DNA of 64,000 nucleotides from Mycolicibacterium tusciae (GCF_002086795.1 NZ_MVIM01000001.1:434001-498000); one strand, 5' to 3'. Shown: positions 9,122 through 17,591, counted from the first letter of the stretch. Notes: generated from the sequence alone by a model not told the origin. A program made the numbers and translations.

Positions 9122-9787
9122 ATGGCGAAGCGTGGCAGTCGGCCGCCGAGCGGAGGCGCCCGCCCGGCGGCGACGGACGACGTCGTGGACCTGGACCCGG
9201 AGTCGCGCCCGAAACGATTCATGAAGTCGGCGTTGGCAATTCTCGGAGAGACCGGCCGCACGGACTTCACGGTGCTGGAGGTCGTCGAACGGTCCAAGAC
9301 CTCCCTGCGATCCTTCTACCAGCACTTCTCCACCAAGGACGAGTTGCTGCTGGCCCTGGTCGACAAGATCATGTCGGAGTCGACGCGAAAGTGGCGCGAG
9401 GACACCGCCGGACTACCGGCCGCCGAAGCCTTGCGGATACTCATCGATCGCATCTGCACGCCCGCGGAAACGACCACGCAGGACAAGGTCAACCGCGGCC
9501 TGACGTTCTACAACGATCGCTTGGCCGAGGCGCTGCCAAGCGAATACGCCCGCGTGCTGTCTCCGGTGCACGAGCTGATCAAGGACATCATCCGCAGAGG
9601 CATCGACGAGGGCGCCTTCCGTGCCGACATCGACGTCGACGCGACAGCGGCCCTGATCATGCAATCGGCTCTGGGGGCGATGCGGCTGCGGGTGCTCGGC
9701 GCAGAACTCACCGGCGTTCCGGTCGATGCCGACCACATCTACGACTTCTGCGTCAGCAGCCTCGCCGGACGCCGCGACCCCGCCTGA
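9122..9787 (+). CDS. TetR-family transcriptional repressor
   Basis: A 221-residue TetR protein. After a disordered Arg/Gly-rich N-terminus, the helix-turn-helix domain runs from about residue 30 (PKRFMKSALAILGETGRTDF) to SLRSFYQHFSTKDELLLALVD. The C-terminal ligand-binding domain includes a stretch (ALIMQSALGAMRLRVLG) common in mycobacterial TetR proteins of the KstR-like type. GGGGAGGTGTC precedes the ATG. It faces the thioesterase gene across a palindrome, and an almost identical palindrome lies before the amidohydrolase gene. It is therefore probably autoregulated and represses both flanks. The inducer is probably an acyl-CoA or related intermediate, by analogy only. Confidence 0.9.
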   Translation: MAKRGSRPPSGGARPAATDDVVDLDPESRPKRFMKSALAILGETGRTDFTVLEVVERSKTSLRSFYQHFSTKDELLLALVDKIMSESTRKWREDTAGLPAAEALRILIDRICTPAETTTQDKVNRGLTFYNDRLAEALPSEYARVLSPVHELIKDIIRRGIDEGAFRADIDVDATAALIMQSALGAMRLRVLGAELTGVPVDADHIYDFCVSSLAGRRDPA

Positions 9788-9859
9788 CCTGCACCGGGCG
9801 CGGTGCGGGCCCGACGCGATAACTCCTCCACCAGGGGTGGTGTTTACGCTGGTCCAGAC

Positions 9860-9878
9860 GTGGTAATGTCATTACCAC
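9860..9878. promoter_or_regulatory. TetR operator before the amidohydrolase gene
   Basis: GTGGTAATGTCATTACCAC is a 19-base perfect palindrome ending 32 bases before the amidohydrolase ATG. Its core matches the palindrome at 9076-9092 except for one symmetric base pair, strongly suggesting the same repressor binds both. Confidence 0.78.
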
Positions 9879-9910
9879 CACAGCCTAGCCAGTCTTAAGG
9901 AGGCGCAACT

Positions 9911-11131
9911 ATGACCCGCGAACTCCCCTATCCGGTGTTCGACGCCGACAACCACTTCTATGAGCCCAAAGAGGCCCTGACCCAGTTCCTGCCGGATCAC
10001 CGCAAGGGCGTCATCGACTACATCGACGTGCGCGGACGAACGAAGATCATGGTCCGCAATGTCGTCAGCGACTACATCCCGAACCCGACCTTCGAGGTGG
10101 TCGCGCGCCCGGGCGCGCAGGAGGAGTACTTCCGGCATGGCAGCGGCGGCAAGAGCTTCCGCGAGGTCATGGGCAAGCCGATGAAGTCCATTCCGGCGTT
10201 CCGCAATCCCGAGGCTCGCCTCGAGGTGATGGACAGCCTCGGCCTGGACTACTCCCTGATGTTTCCGACGCTGGCCAGCCTGGTCGAGGAGCGACTGAAG
10301 GACGATCCGGACCTGATTCTCGACATCGTCCATGCGCTGAACCAGTGGATGTACGAGACCTGGCAGTTCAACTACGAGGACCGCATCTTCTCCACGCCGG
10401 TGATCAACCTGGGCAACGTGGATCGCGCGATCGAGGAACTCAATTGGTGCCTGGAGCGCGGCGCGAAGACCGTGTTGGTGCGCCCTGCCCCGGTGCCCGG
10501 CTATCGCGGCACGCGATCGCTGGGTGTCGAGGAGTTCGACCCGTTCTGGGACGCCTGCGTCAAGGCCGGCATCCCCGTGTCGATGCACGCCTCGGACAGC
10601 GGATACTCCGAGTACCTCAACGACTGGGAACCCGGTGACGAGTTCAAGCCGTTCGCGCCCACCGCATTCCGGATGGTCGCGATGGGCAAGCGGCCCATCG
10701 AGGACACCATGGCGGCTCTCGTGTGTCACGGAGCGCTGACCCGTAACCCGGATCTGCGCATCCTGTCGATCGAGAACGGCGCGGACTGGGTGCCCTACCT
10801 CTTCAAGCAGTTCAAGAACGTCTACTCGAAGATGCCGCAGGGCTTCCTGGAGGATCCGATCGAGGCGTTCCACCGCTGCGTGTACGTCGCACCGTTCTGG
10901 GAGGACGACTTCGCCCAGATGGCCGACCTGCTGGGCATCGACCGCGTGATCTTCGGTTCCGACTGGCCGCACCCCGAGGGCCTGTCGCAGCCGACGCACC
11001 TGGTCGACGATCTCCAGGGCCTCGACGCCGAAGGGCAACGAAAGGTCATGGGTGGCAACATGATCGATCTGTTCAAGGTTCCGAACGAGATCGTCCACAA
11101 GCCGGGCGTGCCCGCATTGGAATTCGCCTGA
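9911..11131 (+). CDS. Amidohydrolase family (ACMSD-like) protein
   Basis: The 406-residue protein belongs to the amidohydrolase 2 group of metal-dependent TIM-barrel hydrolases and decarboxylases. It opens with PVFDADNHFYEP, where the family metal ligands DxDxH/NH reside. Later come VSMHASDSGY (conserved His), a CHGALTRNPDLRILSIENGADW stretch, and GSDWPHPEG with the conserved terminal Asp. Known relatives decarboxylate or hydrolyse ring-cleavage intermediates; the substrate here is unknown. AAGGAGG is well placed before the ATG. A palindrome shared with the TetR promoter lies upstream, and two acyl-CoA dehydrogenase genes follow after a strong hairpin. Confidence 0.86.
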   Translation: MTRELPYPVFDADNHFYEPKEALTQFLPDHRKGVIDYIDVRGRTKIMVRNVVSDYIPNPTFEVVARPGAQEEYFRHGSGGKSFREVMGKPMKSIPAFRNPEARLEVMDSLGLDYSLMFPTLASLVEERLKDDPDLILDIVHALNQWMYETWQFNYEDRIFSTPVINLGNVDRAIEELNWCLERGAKTVLVRPAPVPGYRGTRSLGVEEFDPFWDACVKAGIPVSMHASDSGYSEYLNDWEPGDEFKPFAPTAFRMVAMGKRPIEDTMAALVCHGALTRNPDLRILSIENGADWVPYLFKQFKNVYSKMPQGFLEDPIEAFHRCVYVAPFWEDDFAQMADLLGIDRVIFGSDWPHPEGLSQPTHLVDDLQGLDAEGQRKVMGGNMIDLFKVPNEIVHKPGVPALEFA

Positions 11132-11151
11132 TTCCAACGGCATCCATCGTG

Positions 11152-11181
11152 ACGTGCGTGCCGGTGCTCCGGCACGCACGT
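11152..11181 (+). terminator. Perfect 13-bp hairpin after the amidohydrolase gene
   Basis: ACGTGCGTGCCGG (11152-11164) pairs perfectly with CCGGCACGCACGT (11169-11181) around the loop TGCT. It lies 20 bases after the amidohydrolase stop and 29 before the next start. There is no T-tract. It may terminate, or reduce read-through into, the dehydrogenase genes. Confidence 0.6.
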
Positions 11182-11210
11182 TCACGCGTCAGCGAAAGTG
11201 AGTTCGCGCC

Positions 11211-12389
11211 GTGACCGACGCCGCAAACCCAGAACGGCTACTCTTCGCCTCGACCACCCAGTCATTCCTCGAGAAGGGCGCGTCGCTGGGCCGGCTGCGT
11301 GAACTACACGACGCCGGGAAGTCGTTCGAGATGGACTGGTGGCAGCGCGCCGCCGAACTCGGCTGGACCAGCTTGCTGGTGCCCGAAGAACTCGGCGGCG
11401 GCAACGTGTCCGGGAACGGCGTCGCCGACCTCGCTCTGGTCGCGGAATTGTCCGGCCGCAGCGTGGCACCGGGTCCGCTGCATCCGGTCAGCATCGTCCT
11501 GGCGGGTCTGGCCGAGGCCCCCGAGAACCACGAGCAGACAATCGAATCGCTGATTTCAGGCGAGATCGTCGCCTCGTGGGCGGTCTACGAGCCGGGCAAA
11601 CAGTGGTCGCCGCTCGATGCTGCGGCGACCGCGACGCGCACCGACACCGGGTATCGCATCGACGGTGTGAAGGACCGCGTCGAGGCGGCCGGCGACAGTG
11701 CAGTGCTGCTGGTGGTGGCCCGTTGCGACGACGCGGTGCGACAGTTCCTGGTTCCCACCGACGCGGCGGGTGTCACCGTGGAAGCGCAACGGTCGCTCGA
11801 CATGGTGAAGACCTATGCCCGAGTGCAATTCGACGGTGTCGAGGTGGAGGCCACCGCGGTCGTCGGCTCTGCCGAGCAGACGCCGACGCTCATCGAGCGG
11901 CAGAGCCAGATCGCGGCGATCCTTCAGTGCGCCGAGATCGTCGGCATCCTGGAGACGGTGCTGGACTTCACCATCCAATGGGGATTCGACCGGCATTCGT
12001 TCGGAAGGCCGATCGGCTCGTATCAGGCGCTCAAACACAAGTACGCCGACCTGAAGATCTGGTTCGAGTCGTGCCGGGCGACGACGAACGCCGCAGTGGC
12101 TGAGGTGGCCGCGCGGTCCCCGGGCGCCGAGATGGCGGTCAGCATCGCGAAATCCTATGTGGGCGAACATGCTCCGGGTATGCTGCAGGACTGCATTCAG
12201 CTGCACGGCGGCATCGGTGTCACCTGGGAGCACGACCTGCACATCTTCCTGCGGCGGGCCACGCTGTACCGCTCGCTGTTCGGTACGCCCGAAGAGCACA
12301 ATCTGCGCGTGTATGCGCTCACCAAGATGGGCCCACGCGCATGGGCCCACGCGCAAGCTGGGGACCGGGGACTGGAAAACGCCTCATGA
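11211..12389 (+). CDS. Acyl-CoA dehydrogenase (first of a pair)
   Basis: This 392-residue flavoprotein-type dehydrogenase has the family order: helical N-terminal domain (WWQRAAELGWTSLLVPEELGGG), a beta middle domain (YRIDGVKDRVEAAGDSAVLLVVAR), and a C-terminal helical domain with RHSFGRPIGSYQALKHKYADLKIW and QLHGGIGVTWEHDLHIFLRRA. No clear Glu base is visible at the usual end-helix place, as in many heterodimeric actinobacterial dehydrogenases where only one partner carries it. The tandem partner downstream overlaps by ATGA, so an alpha/beta heteromer, as in sterol side-chain dehydrogenases, is a reasonable inference. A 14-base tandem duplication changes the frame of the last 15 or so residues. 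Confidence 0.88.
   Translation: MTDAANPERLLFASTTQSFLEKGASLGRLRELHDAGKSFEMDWWQRAAELGWTSLLVPEELGGGNVSGNGVADLALVAELSGRSVAPGPLHPVSIVLAGLAEAPENHEQTIESLISGEIVASWAVYEPGKQWSPLDAAATATRTDTGYRIDGVKDRVEAAGDSAVLLVVARCDDAVRQFLVPTDAAGVTVEAQRSLDMVKTYARVQFDGVEVEATAVVGSAEQTPTLIERQSQIAAILQCAEIVGILETVLDFTIQWGFDRHSFGRPIGSYQALKHKYADLKIWFESCRATTNAAVAEVAARSPGAEMAVSIAKSYVGEHAPGMLQDCIQLHGGIGVTWEHDLHIFLRRATLYRSLFGTPEEHNLRVYALTKMGPRAWAHAQAGDRGLENAS
12327..12354 (+). repeat. 14-bp tandem duplication inside the acyl-CoA dehydrogenase C-terminus
   Basis: ATGGGCCCACGCGC occurs twice in a row (12327-12340 and 12341-12354). Fourteen is not a multiple of three, so the second copy shifts the frame. With one copy removed, the first dehydrogenase would read on into the second without a stop. 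Confidence 0.85.
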
Positions 12390-13642
12390 CCGACACCGCA
12401 TCGGCAGCGACCGAAACGACCGAGTCTGTCGAAGAGTTCGCCACGCGTGCCCGCACCTGGTTGGCGGAGAACATGCCGGCGATCGATCCGGCCAACCCGC
12501 CCGAGCACGACCGAGGCGAAGAGGAACCCTGGCACCGCGCCCGGGAGTTGCAGAAGAACCTGTACGAGGGCGGGTTCGCCGGCATCTGCTTCCCCCGCGA
12601 ATACGGCGGCCTCGGGCTGCCGATCGCCTACCAGAAGGCGTTCAACAACGAGTCGCGCTGTTACGAGCTTCCGGTCATCCTGAACACCCCGACGTTCACG
12701 ATATGCGCCGCGACCATCCTGGACACTGGATCGGAAAAGCAGAAGCAGCAACACATCTCGGCCGCATTGCGGGGCGACGAGGTGCTCGTGCAGCTGCTTT
12801 CGGAGCCTAGCGGCGGGTCCGATCTGGCCGGCGTCATCACCCGCGCCGACCGCAAAGGTGACAAATGGGTGATCAACGGCGCCAAGACCTGGAGCACCAG
12901 TGCGTTCGCCGCGGACTACGGGCTGATGCTCGCGCGTACCGACTGGGATGTGCCCAAGCACGAAGGTCTGACGATGTTCCTGGTGCCCATCAACAGTCCC
13001 GGGATCACGCTGCGGCGCATCAAGCAGGTGAACGGGTCAGTCGAGTTCTGTGAGGAATTCTTCGACAACCTCGAGCTCGGTGACGATGCGGTTGTCGGAG
13101 AGGTCAATGGCGGCTGGCATGTGGCGTCCCGGCAGCTGTATCACGAGCGCAGGGCGGTCGGAGGCGGGTCGGAGTTCGCGAGCGGCATTGGCGCCGAGGG
13201 CAAGTCGGATGTGCCGATCGATTACGTCGCGCTGCTGGAAGCGACCGGGCAGGCCGACAGTGAGCGCGCGCAGGAGGTTGCGGGTCGCGCGCTGGTGCAC
13301 CGCGCGGTGCGTGAACAGCTGATCGATCACGTGTACCACGGTGTACTCGACGGCTCGCTGCCGCCGGCCGCAGGCTCGATCATTCGGGTGACGCACGCCG
13401 AGGTACATCACCTGGAGTTCGACACCGTGCTCTCGCTGACCGGCAGTTCGGGCGTCGTGGATGCCGGCGACGACATGATCCGATATGGCGAGCGCTACCT
13501 GTCGCGGCAGGCCGCCGCGCTCGGCGGCGGTACCACCGAGATCGCCCGCAACATCATCGGTGAACGCGTGCTCGGCTTTCCGCGTGAACATGCCGCCGAC
13601 CGTGGCGTGCCGTTCAATCAGGTCAAGCGCAACAAGGGCTAG
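12386..13642 (+). CDS. Acyl-CoA dehydrogenase (second of a pair)
   Basis: The 418-residue protein carries a long helical N-terminal domain with LYEGGFAGICFPREYGGLGLP, the flavin-contact stretch QLLSEPSGGSDLAGV, WVINGAKTWSTSA in the middle domain, and a C-terminal domain ending in RQAAALGGGTTEIARNIIGERVLGFPR, the usual FAD-binding end of the family. It probably oxidises an acyl-CoA thioester to the enoyl-CoA with an electron transfer flavoprotein, perhaps as a heteromer with the product of the preceding gene, whose stop it overlaps. The ATG at 12386 is chosen for that overlap. The substrate is unknown. Confidence 0.9.
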   Translation: MTDTASAATETTESVEEFATRARTWLAENMPAIDPANPPEHDRGEEEPWHRARELQKNLYEGGFAGICFPREYGGLGLPIAYQKAFNNESRCYELPVILNTPTFTICAATILDTGSEKQKQQHISAALRGDEVLVQLLSEPSGGSDLAGVITRADRKGDKWVINGAKTWSTSAFAADYGLMLARTDWDVPKHEGLTMFLVPINSPGITLRRIKQVNGSVEFCEEFFDNLELGDDAVVGEVNGGWHVASRQLYHERRAVGGGSEFASGIGAEGKSDVPIDYVALLEATGQADSERAQEVAGRALVHRAVREQLIDHVYHGVLDGSLPPAAGSIIRVTHAEVHHLEFDTVLSLTGSSGVVDAGDDMIRYGERYLSRQAAALGGGTTEIARNIIGERVLGFPREHAADRGVPFNQVKRNKG

Positions 13643-13658
13643 CGTCCGCCGCCGAGCA

Positions 13659-14705
13659 CTAGAAGAGCGTCGGCTGCAGGACCTCGGCGGAGTCGGCGGC
13701 CGGAGCCGCCACCGCCCGAAACGATCGACGATCAGGGGTCAGGCCGTGTTTGGCGATCAACGGGGTCACCCTGTCGTGCAGCATCTTCCTGTAGTCCGAC
13801 GGCAAATACGCTCCGCGACTGTACAACTCGCGATACTTCGACACCAGCTCGGGATGCAACCGCGCCAGCCACGCCATGAACCACCCGCGCGTCGAGCCGC
13901 GGAGGTGTAGCCCGAACGCCGTCACCCCCGTCGCGCCTGCCGCGGCGATCTGACCCAACAACGCATCGAGATGCGCCGCGGAGTCGGTCAGGTGTGGCAG
14001 CACCGGCGCCACCATGACATGGCAGTCCAGGCCCGCTTCGCGGACCGCGGAGATGAGCCCGAGGCGCGCCTGCGGTGTCGGCGTCCCCGGTTCGACGTCC
14101 TTGTGTAGGTCGGGATCGCCGACGGCCAATGAGATCGCCACGCTGACGTCGACGCGTCGCGCCGCCTCCCCGATCAACGGCAGGTCTCGCCGCAACAGCG
14201 TGCCCTTGGTCAGGATCGAGAACGGCGTTCCGGTATCGGTGAGTGCGCCGATGATTCCCGGCATCAGTGCATAGCGACCCTCAGCACGCTGATACGGATC
14301 GGTGTTGGTGCCGAGCGCGACCGTCTCCCGCTGCCACGACCGCCGCGACAGCTCACGCCGCAGCACATCGGCGACATTCGTCTTCACGACGACCTGCGAG
14401 TCGAAATCAGCGCCGGAGTCGAATTCCAGATACTCGTGCGTGGGCCGGGCGAAGCAGTAGCGGCAGGCGTGCGAGCAACCGCGATAGCCGTTGACCGTGT
14501 AATTGAAAGGAAGCATCGACGGAGCCGGGCGGCCGGCGACATTGGGCCGGGCGTTCGGCACCTTGTTCAGCGCCGACTTGCACAGCACCTCGTGGAACGT
14601 GATGCCCTCGAACTGTGGCGTGCGGACGCTGCGGACAAAGCCGATCCGCTGCAGGCCAGGCAGTGCACCGTCGTCGACGCTGACGCCCTGGCCATCCCAC
14701 CGCAC
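13659..14705 (-). CDS. Radical SAM protein, SplB-like (Rv2578c family), SOS-controlled
   Basis: A 348-residue radical SAM enzyme. The 4Fe-4S cluster motif is CSHACRYC (Cys77, Cys81, Cys84; CX3CX2C), followed by the usual VALGTNTDPYQ and FSILTKGTLLRRDLP elements. The family groups with COG1533, which includes spore photoproduct lyase, although the real reaction of the mycobacterial branch is not known. The start is GTG at 14705. A perfect LexA palindrome lies 9 bases upstream, so it should be induced by DNA damage. To my knowledge the M. tuberculosis counterpart is also reported as LexA-controlled. It converges on the acyl-CoA dehydrogenase gene with 16 bases between stops. Confidence 0.88.
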   Translation of the reverse strand: MRWDGQGVSVDDGALPGLQRIGFVRSVRTPQFEGITFHEVLCKSALNKVPNARPNVAGRPAPSMLPFNYTVNGYRGCSHACRYCFARPTHEYLEFDSGADFDSQVVVKTNVADVLRRELSRRSWQRETVALGTNTDPYQRAEGRYALMPGIIGALTDTGTPFSILTKGTLLRRDLPLIGEAARRVDVSVAISLAVGDPDLHKDVEPGTPTPQARLGLISAVREAGLDCHVMVAPVLPHLTDSAAHLDALLGQIAAAGATGVTAFGLHLRGSTRGWFMAWLARLHPELVSKYRELYSRGAYLPSDYRKMLHDRVTPLIAKHGLTPDRRSFRAVAAPAADSAEVLQPTLF

Positions 14706-14713
14706 CCACCTAT

Positions 14714-14729
14714 TCGAACTTATGTTCGA
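14714..14729 (-). promoter_or_regulatory. Perfect SOS box (LexA operator)
   Basis: TCGAACTTATGTTCGA matches the mycobacterial LexA consensus TCGAAC-N4-GTTCGA in both half-sites. It lies just before the GTG of the radical SAM gene, where bound LexA would block transcription. Confidence 0.9.
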
Positions 14730-14771
14730 TGCGATGTCAAGGTAATTACGCGCGTGCTGCGGCGCCGAGGA

Positions 14772-15197
14772 CTACCAGCGACTCAGTTGGCAGAAGGCCG
14801 TCGTGGGACCTGTGTTCTGGACGGCAAGTTGCCCGTCGACCCAGATCTCGCAGTGCGCGTTCGGCGGGGCCTCCATGGCATGGCCGGCACGCGCCACGCT
14901 GATGTACGCCCACTGGGGGTCGGCGAGCGTCGCGGTGGTTTCCCAGGGCGCGACGAAGCTGCCTCTCGTCGAGTAGGCAGACGCATCGGCGTTGAAAGCC
15001 TTCAGGTCCGCGGGCGAACTGGTCACGTAGTTGATGTCGAAGCTCAGCGGAGCGTCTGCGGTGACAACGTATTTGACGTTTGGTCCCGCCGGCGCGGGTG
15101 GCTGGGCCATCCCTGTTCCCTGACTGACCGCAATTGAACCTGCCGCCAGCACCAGCGCCGCCCCGACCATCGATGTCGCTTTTCGCATGTTCGTCAC
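14772..15197 (-). CDS. Secreted MmpS-like protein
   Basis: A 141-residue protein with a cleavable signal (KATSMVGAALVLAAGSIAVSQGTGMA). The mature part has the pattern of the MmpS extracytoplasmic domain: VKYVVTADAPLSFDINYVT, APWETTATLADPQWAYISVAR, and a Cys pair in HCEIWVDGQL and AFCQLSRW that probably forms a disulfide. MmpS proteins normally keep an N-terminal anchor and sit next to an MmpL transporter; here the signal looks cleavable and no mmpL is in the window. GTG at 15197 is used, and an ATG at 15188 is equally possible. The assignment rests on pattern only. Confidence 0.6.
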   Translation of the reverse strand: MTNMRKATSMVGAALVLAAGSIAVSQGTGMAQPPAPAGPNVKYVVTADAPLSFDINYVTSSPADLKAFNADASAYSTRGSFVAPWETTATLADPQWAYISVARAGHAMEAPPNAHCEIWVDGQLAVQNTGPTTAFCQLSRW

Positions 15198-15433
15198 ATC
15201 GCCGCACCGTACCGGACTGTTACAGGCGCTTCAGATCAGCTACGCCGCGGACTGTCAACGGCAAATAAACATCGGTACTCCTACAGGTTAATTTGTTCGT
15301 CACACATAGACATTTCGCAGAAACACAGCCGCTCTAACGTCCCGATTCGACACCCCAGCGGTGCCAGAAAATTCTGCACTCCAGCCGACGCTCATCCCCC
15401 GATGTGCGCTGCTGATATAGGGAAAGGCTGTCA

Positions 15434-16699
15434 ATGCGACTACCACAACGGTCTTCATTGAGAAGGTCTGCGCTCGCGACGGGAAGCGTCGTCGCTGTGG
15501 CGGGCCTGCTGTTGGCGGGATGTGGAAGCAAGGCGACCGAGTCGGACTCGGCAAACGCCGAATCGTGTGTGGACACCTCAGGTTCGACCATCAAGGTGGG
15601 CTCGCTGAACTCGCTGTCGGGAACGATGGCGATCTCCGAGGTGACGGTGCGCGATGCGATCGCGTTGGCGGTCGAGGAGATCAACGCCGCCGGCGGCGTG
15701 ATGGGCAAGCAAATCCAGGTCGTGGGTGAGGACGGCGCCTCGGAGCCGACGGTGTTCGCCGAGAAGGCCGAGAAGCTGATCAGCAGCGACTGCGTGGCCG
15801 CGGTGTTCGGTGGCTGGACGTCGTCGAGCCGCAAGGCGATGCTGCCGGTCTTCGAGAGTGCGAACTCGCTGCTGTACTACCCCGTGCAATACGAGGGTCT
15901 GGAGTCCTCGAAGAACATCTTCTACACCGGCGCCACCACCAACCAGCAGATCGTGCCCGCCCTGGACTACCTCAAGGAGAAGGGCGTCAAGTCGCTCTAC
16001 CTGGTCGGCAGTGACTACGTCTTCCCCCAGACGGCGAACCGGATCATCAAGGCCTACGCCGGGGCCAACGGTATCGAGATCAAGGGCGAGGACTACACGC
16101 CTCTGGGCTCGACGGACTTCTCGACCATCGTCAACAAGGTCCGCACCGCCGACGCCGACGCGGTGTTCAACACACTGAACGGCGACTCGAACGTGGCGTT
16201 CTTCCGTGAGTACAAGAACGTGGGGCTCACACCGCAGGACATGCCGGTGGTTTCGGTGTCGATCGCCGAGGAAGAGGTCGGCGGCATCGGTGTGCAGAAC
16301 ATCACCGGACAGCTGACGGCGTGGAACTACTACCAGACGATCGACACCCCGGTGAACAAGGCATTCGTCGAGGCCTACAAGAAGAAGTACGGCGCCGACA
16401 AGCCGACGTCGGATCCGATGGAGGCGGCCTACGTCTCGGTCTACCTGTGGAAGAACACCGTCGAGAAGGCAAAGTCGTTCGAGGTCAGCGCCATCCAGGA
16501 GAATGCCGGTGGCGTCACCTTCGACGCACCGGAGGGTCTGGTCACCATCGACGGCGAGAACAACCACATCACCAAGACGGCACGTATCGGCGAGATCCGC
16601 CCCGACGGGCTGATCTACACGATCTGGGAGTCGCCCGGCCCGATCGAGCCCGACCCGTACCTCAAGTCGTACCCGTGGGCCGCCGGTCTCTCCGGCTGA
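15434..16699 (+). CDS. urtA: Urea ABC transporter, substrate-binding lipoprotein
   Basis: The 421-residue protein has an Arg-rich n-region, a hydrophobic span and a lipobox LLAGC around residue 32, so it is a lipoprotein at the outer face of the membrane. The mature part is a type I periplasmic-binding protein of the amino acid/amide branch: [45 protein letters not shown] and [17 protein letters not shown], all typical of Urt[12 protein letters not shown] is a characteristic urea-binding family stretch. It heads the five-gene urt operon. AGGGAAAGG precedes the ATG. Nitrogen control by GlnR is likely from work in other mycobacteria, but no clean site was found in the leader. Confidence 0.93.
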   Translation: MRLPQRSSLRRSALATGSVVAVAGLLLAGCGSKATESDSANAESCVDTSGSTIKVGSLNSLSGTMAISEVTVRDAIALAVEEINAAGGVMGKQIQVVGEDGASEPTVFAEKAEKLISSDCVAAVFGGWTSSSRKAMLPVFESANSLLYYPVQYEGLESSKNIFYTGATTNQQIVPALDYLKEKGVKSLYLVGSDYVFPQTANRIIKAYAGANGIEIKGEDYTPLGSTDFSTIVNKVRTADADAVFNTLNGDSNVAFFREYKNVGLTPQDMPVVSVSIAEEEVGGIGVQNITGQLTAWNYYQTIDTPVNKAFVEAYKKKYGADKPTSDPMEAAYVSVYLWKNTVEKAKSFEVSAIQENAGGVTFDAPEGLVTIDGENNHITKTARIGEIRPDGLIYTIWESPGPIEPDPYLKSYPWAAGLSG

Positions 16700-16706
16700 T
16701 TACGGT

Positions 16707-17591
16707 ATGGATGTTCTAATCGGGCAGCTGGCAACGGGATTGAGCCTCGGTTCGATCCTGTTGCTGGCTGCGCTCGGACTGTCGCTGACGTTCGGTCAGA
16801 TGGGCGTCATCAACATGGCGCATGGCGAGTTCATCATGGCCGGTTGTTACACCGCCTACGTGGTGCAGCAGATCATCTCCAGTGCCGGTGCGTCCCTGTT
16901 CATCTCGCTGGTCGTCGGCTTCGTCGTCGGCGGGGCCATGGGTGCCCTGCTGGAAGTCACCTTGATCCAGCGGATGTACCACCGGCCGCTGGACACGCTG
17001 CTGGTCACGTTCGGCGTCGGCCTGATACTGCAGCAGATCGCCCGCGACATCTTCGGCGCACCGGCGGTCAACGTCATCGCTCCGGCGTGGCTGTCCGGTG
17101 GTGTGGAGATCTTCGGTGCGGTGGTGCCCAAGACCCGGATCTTCATCCTGGTACTGGCGGTCGCGTGTGTGGCCGCGCTGGCGACGGCACTCAAGGTCAG
17201 CCCGATGGGCAGACGCATCCGGGCGGTCGTGCAGAACCGCGACCTCGCCGAAACCAGCGGCATCTCCTCGCGCAAGACCGACATCACCACGTTCTTCATC
17301 GGTTCGGGTCTCGCGGCCGTCGCCGGTGTCGCGTTGACGATGATCGGGTCGACCAGTCCGACGATCGGGCAAAGCTATCTGATCGACGCGTTCCTGGTCG
17401 TCGTGGTCGGCGGGCTGGGTCAGATCAAGGGCACCGTGATCGCGGCGTTCTCACTGGGCTTCCTGAACTCGTTCATCGAGTACAACACCACCGCGTCGCT
17501 GGCCAAGGTGATCGTGTTCGTGATCATCGTGATCTTCCTGCAGGCCCGTCCGCAGGGTCTGTTCACTGTTCGCACAAGGAGTTTGGTGTGA
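16707..17591 (+). CDS. urtB: Urea ABC transporter, permease UrtB
   Basis: A 294-residue integral membrane permease of the LivH type with about eight hydrophobic spans. The opening LATGLSLGSILLLAALGLSLTFGQMGVINMAHGEFIMAGCY is the family signature; GLGQIKGTVIAAFSLGFLNSFIEYN and ARPQGLF near the end are typical of UrtB. It lies 7 bases after urtA, and its stop overlaps the urtC start (GTGA). It should form the membrane channel with UrtC. Confidence 0.93.
   Translation: MDVLIGQLATGLSLGSILLLAALGLSLTFGQMGVINMAHGEFIMAGCYTAYVVQQIISSAGASLFISLVVGFVVGGAMGALLEVTLIQRMYHRPLDTLLVTFGVGLILQQIARDIFGAPAVNVIAPAWLSGGVEIFGAVVPKTRIFILVLAVACVAALATALKVSPMGRRIRAVVQNRDLAETSGISSRKTDITTFFIGSGLAAVAGVALTMIGSTSPTIGQSYLIDAFLVVVVGGLGQIKGTVIAAFSLGFLNSFIEYNTTASLAKVIVFVIIVIFLQARPQGLFTVRTRSLV

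Noticed and set aside
15198..15433. Possible GlnR binding site in the urt leader (GTGAC with TTAAC on the minus strand)
   Set aside because: The spacing is 7 rather than 6 and the second half is poor, so the match is not convincing by eye.
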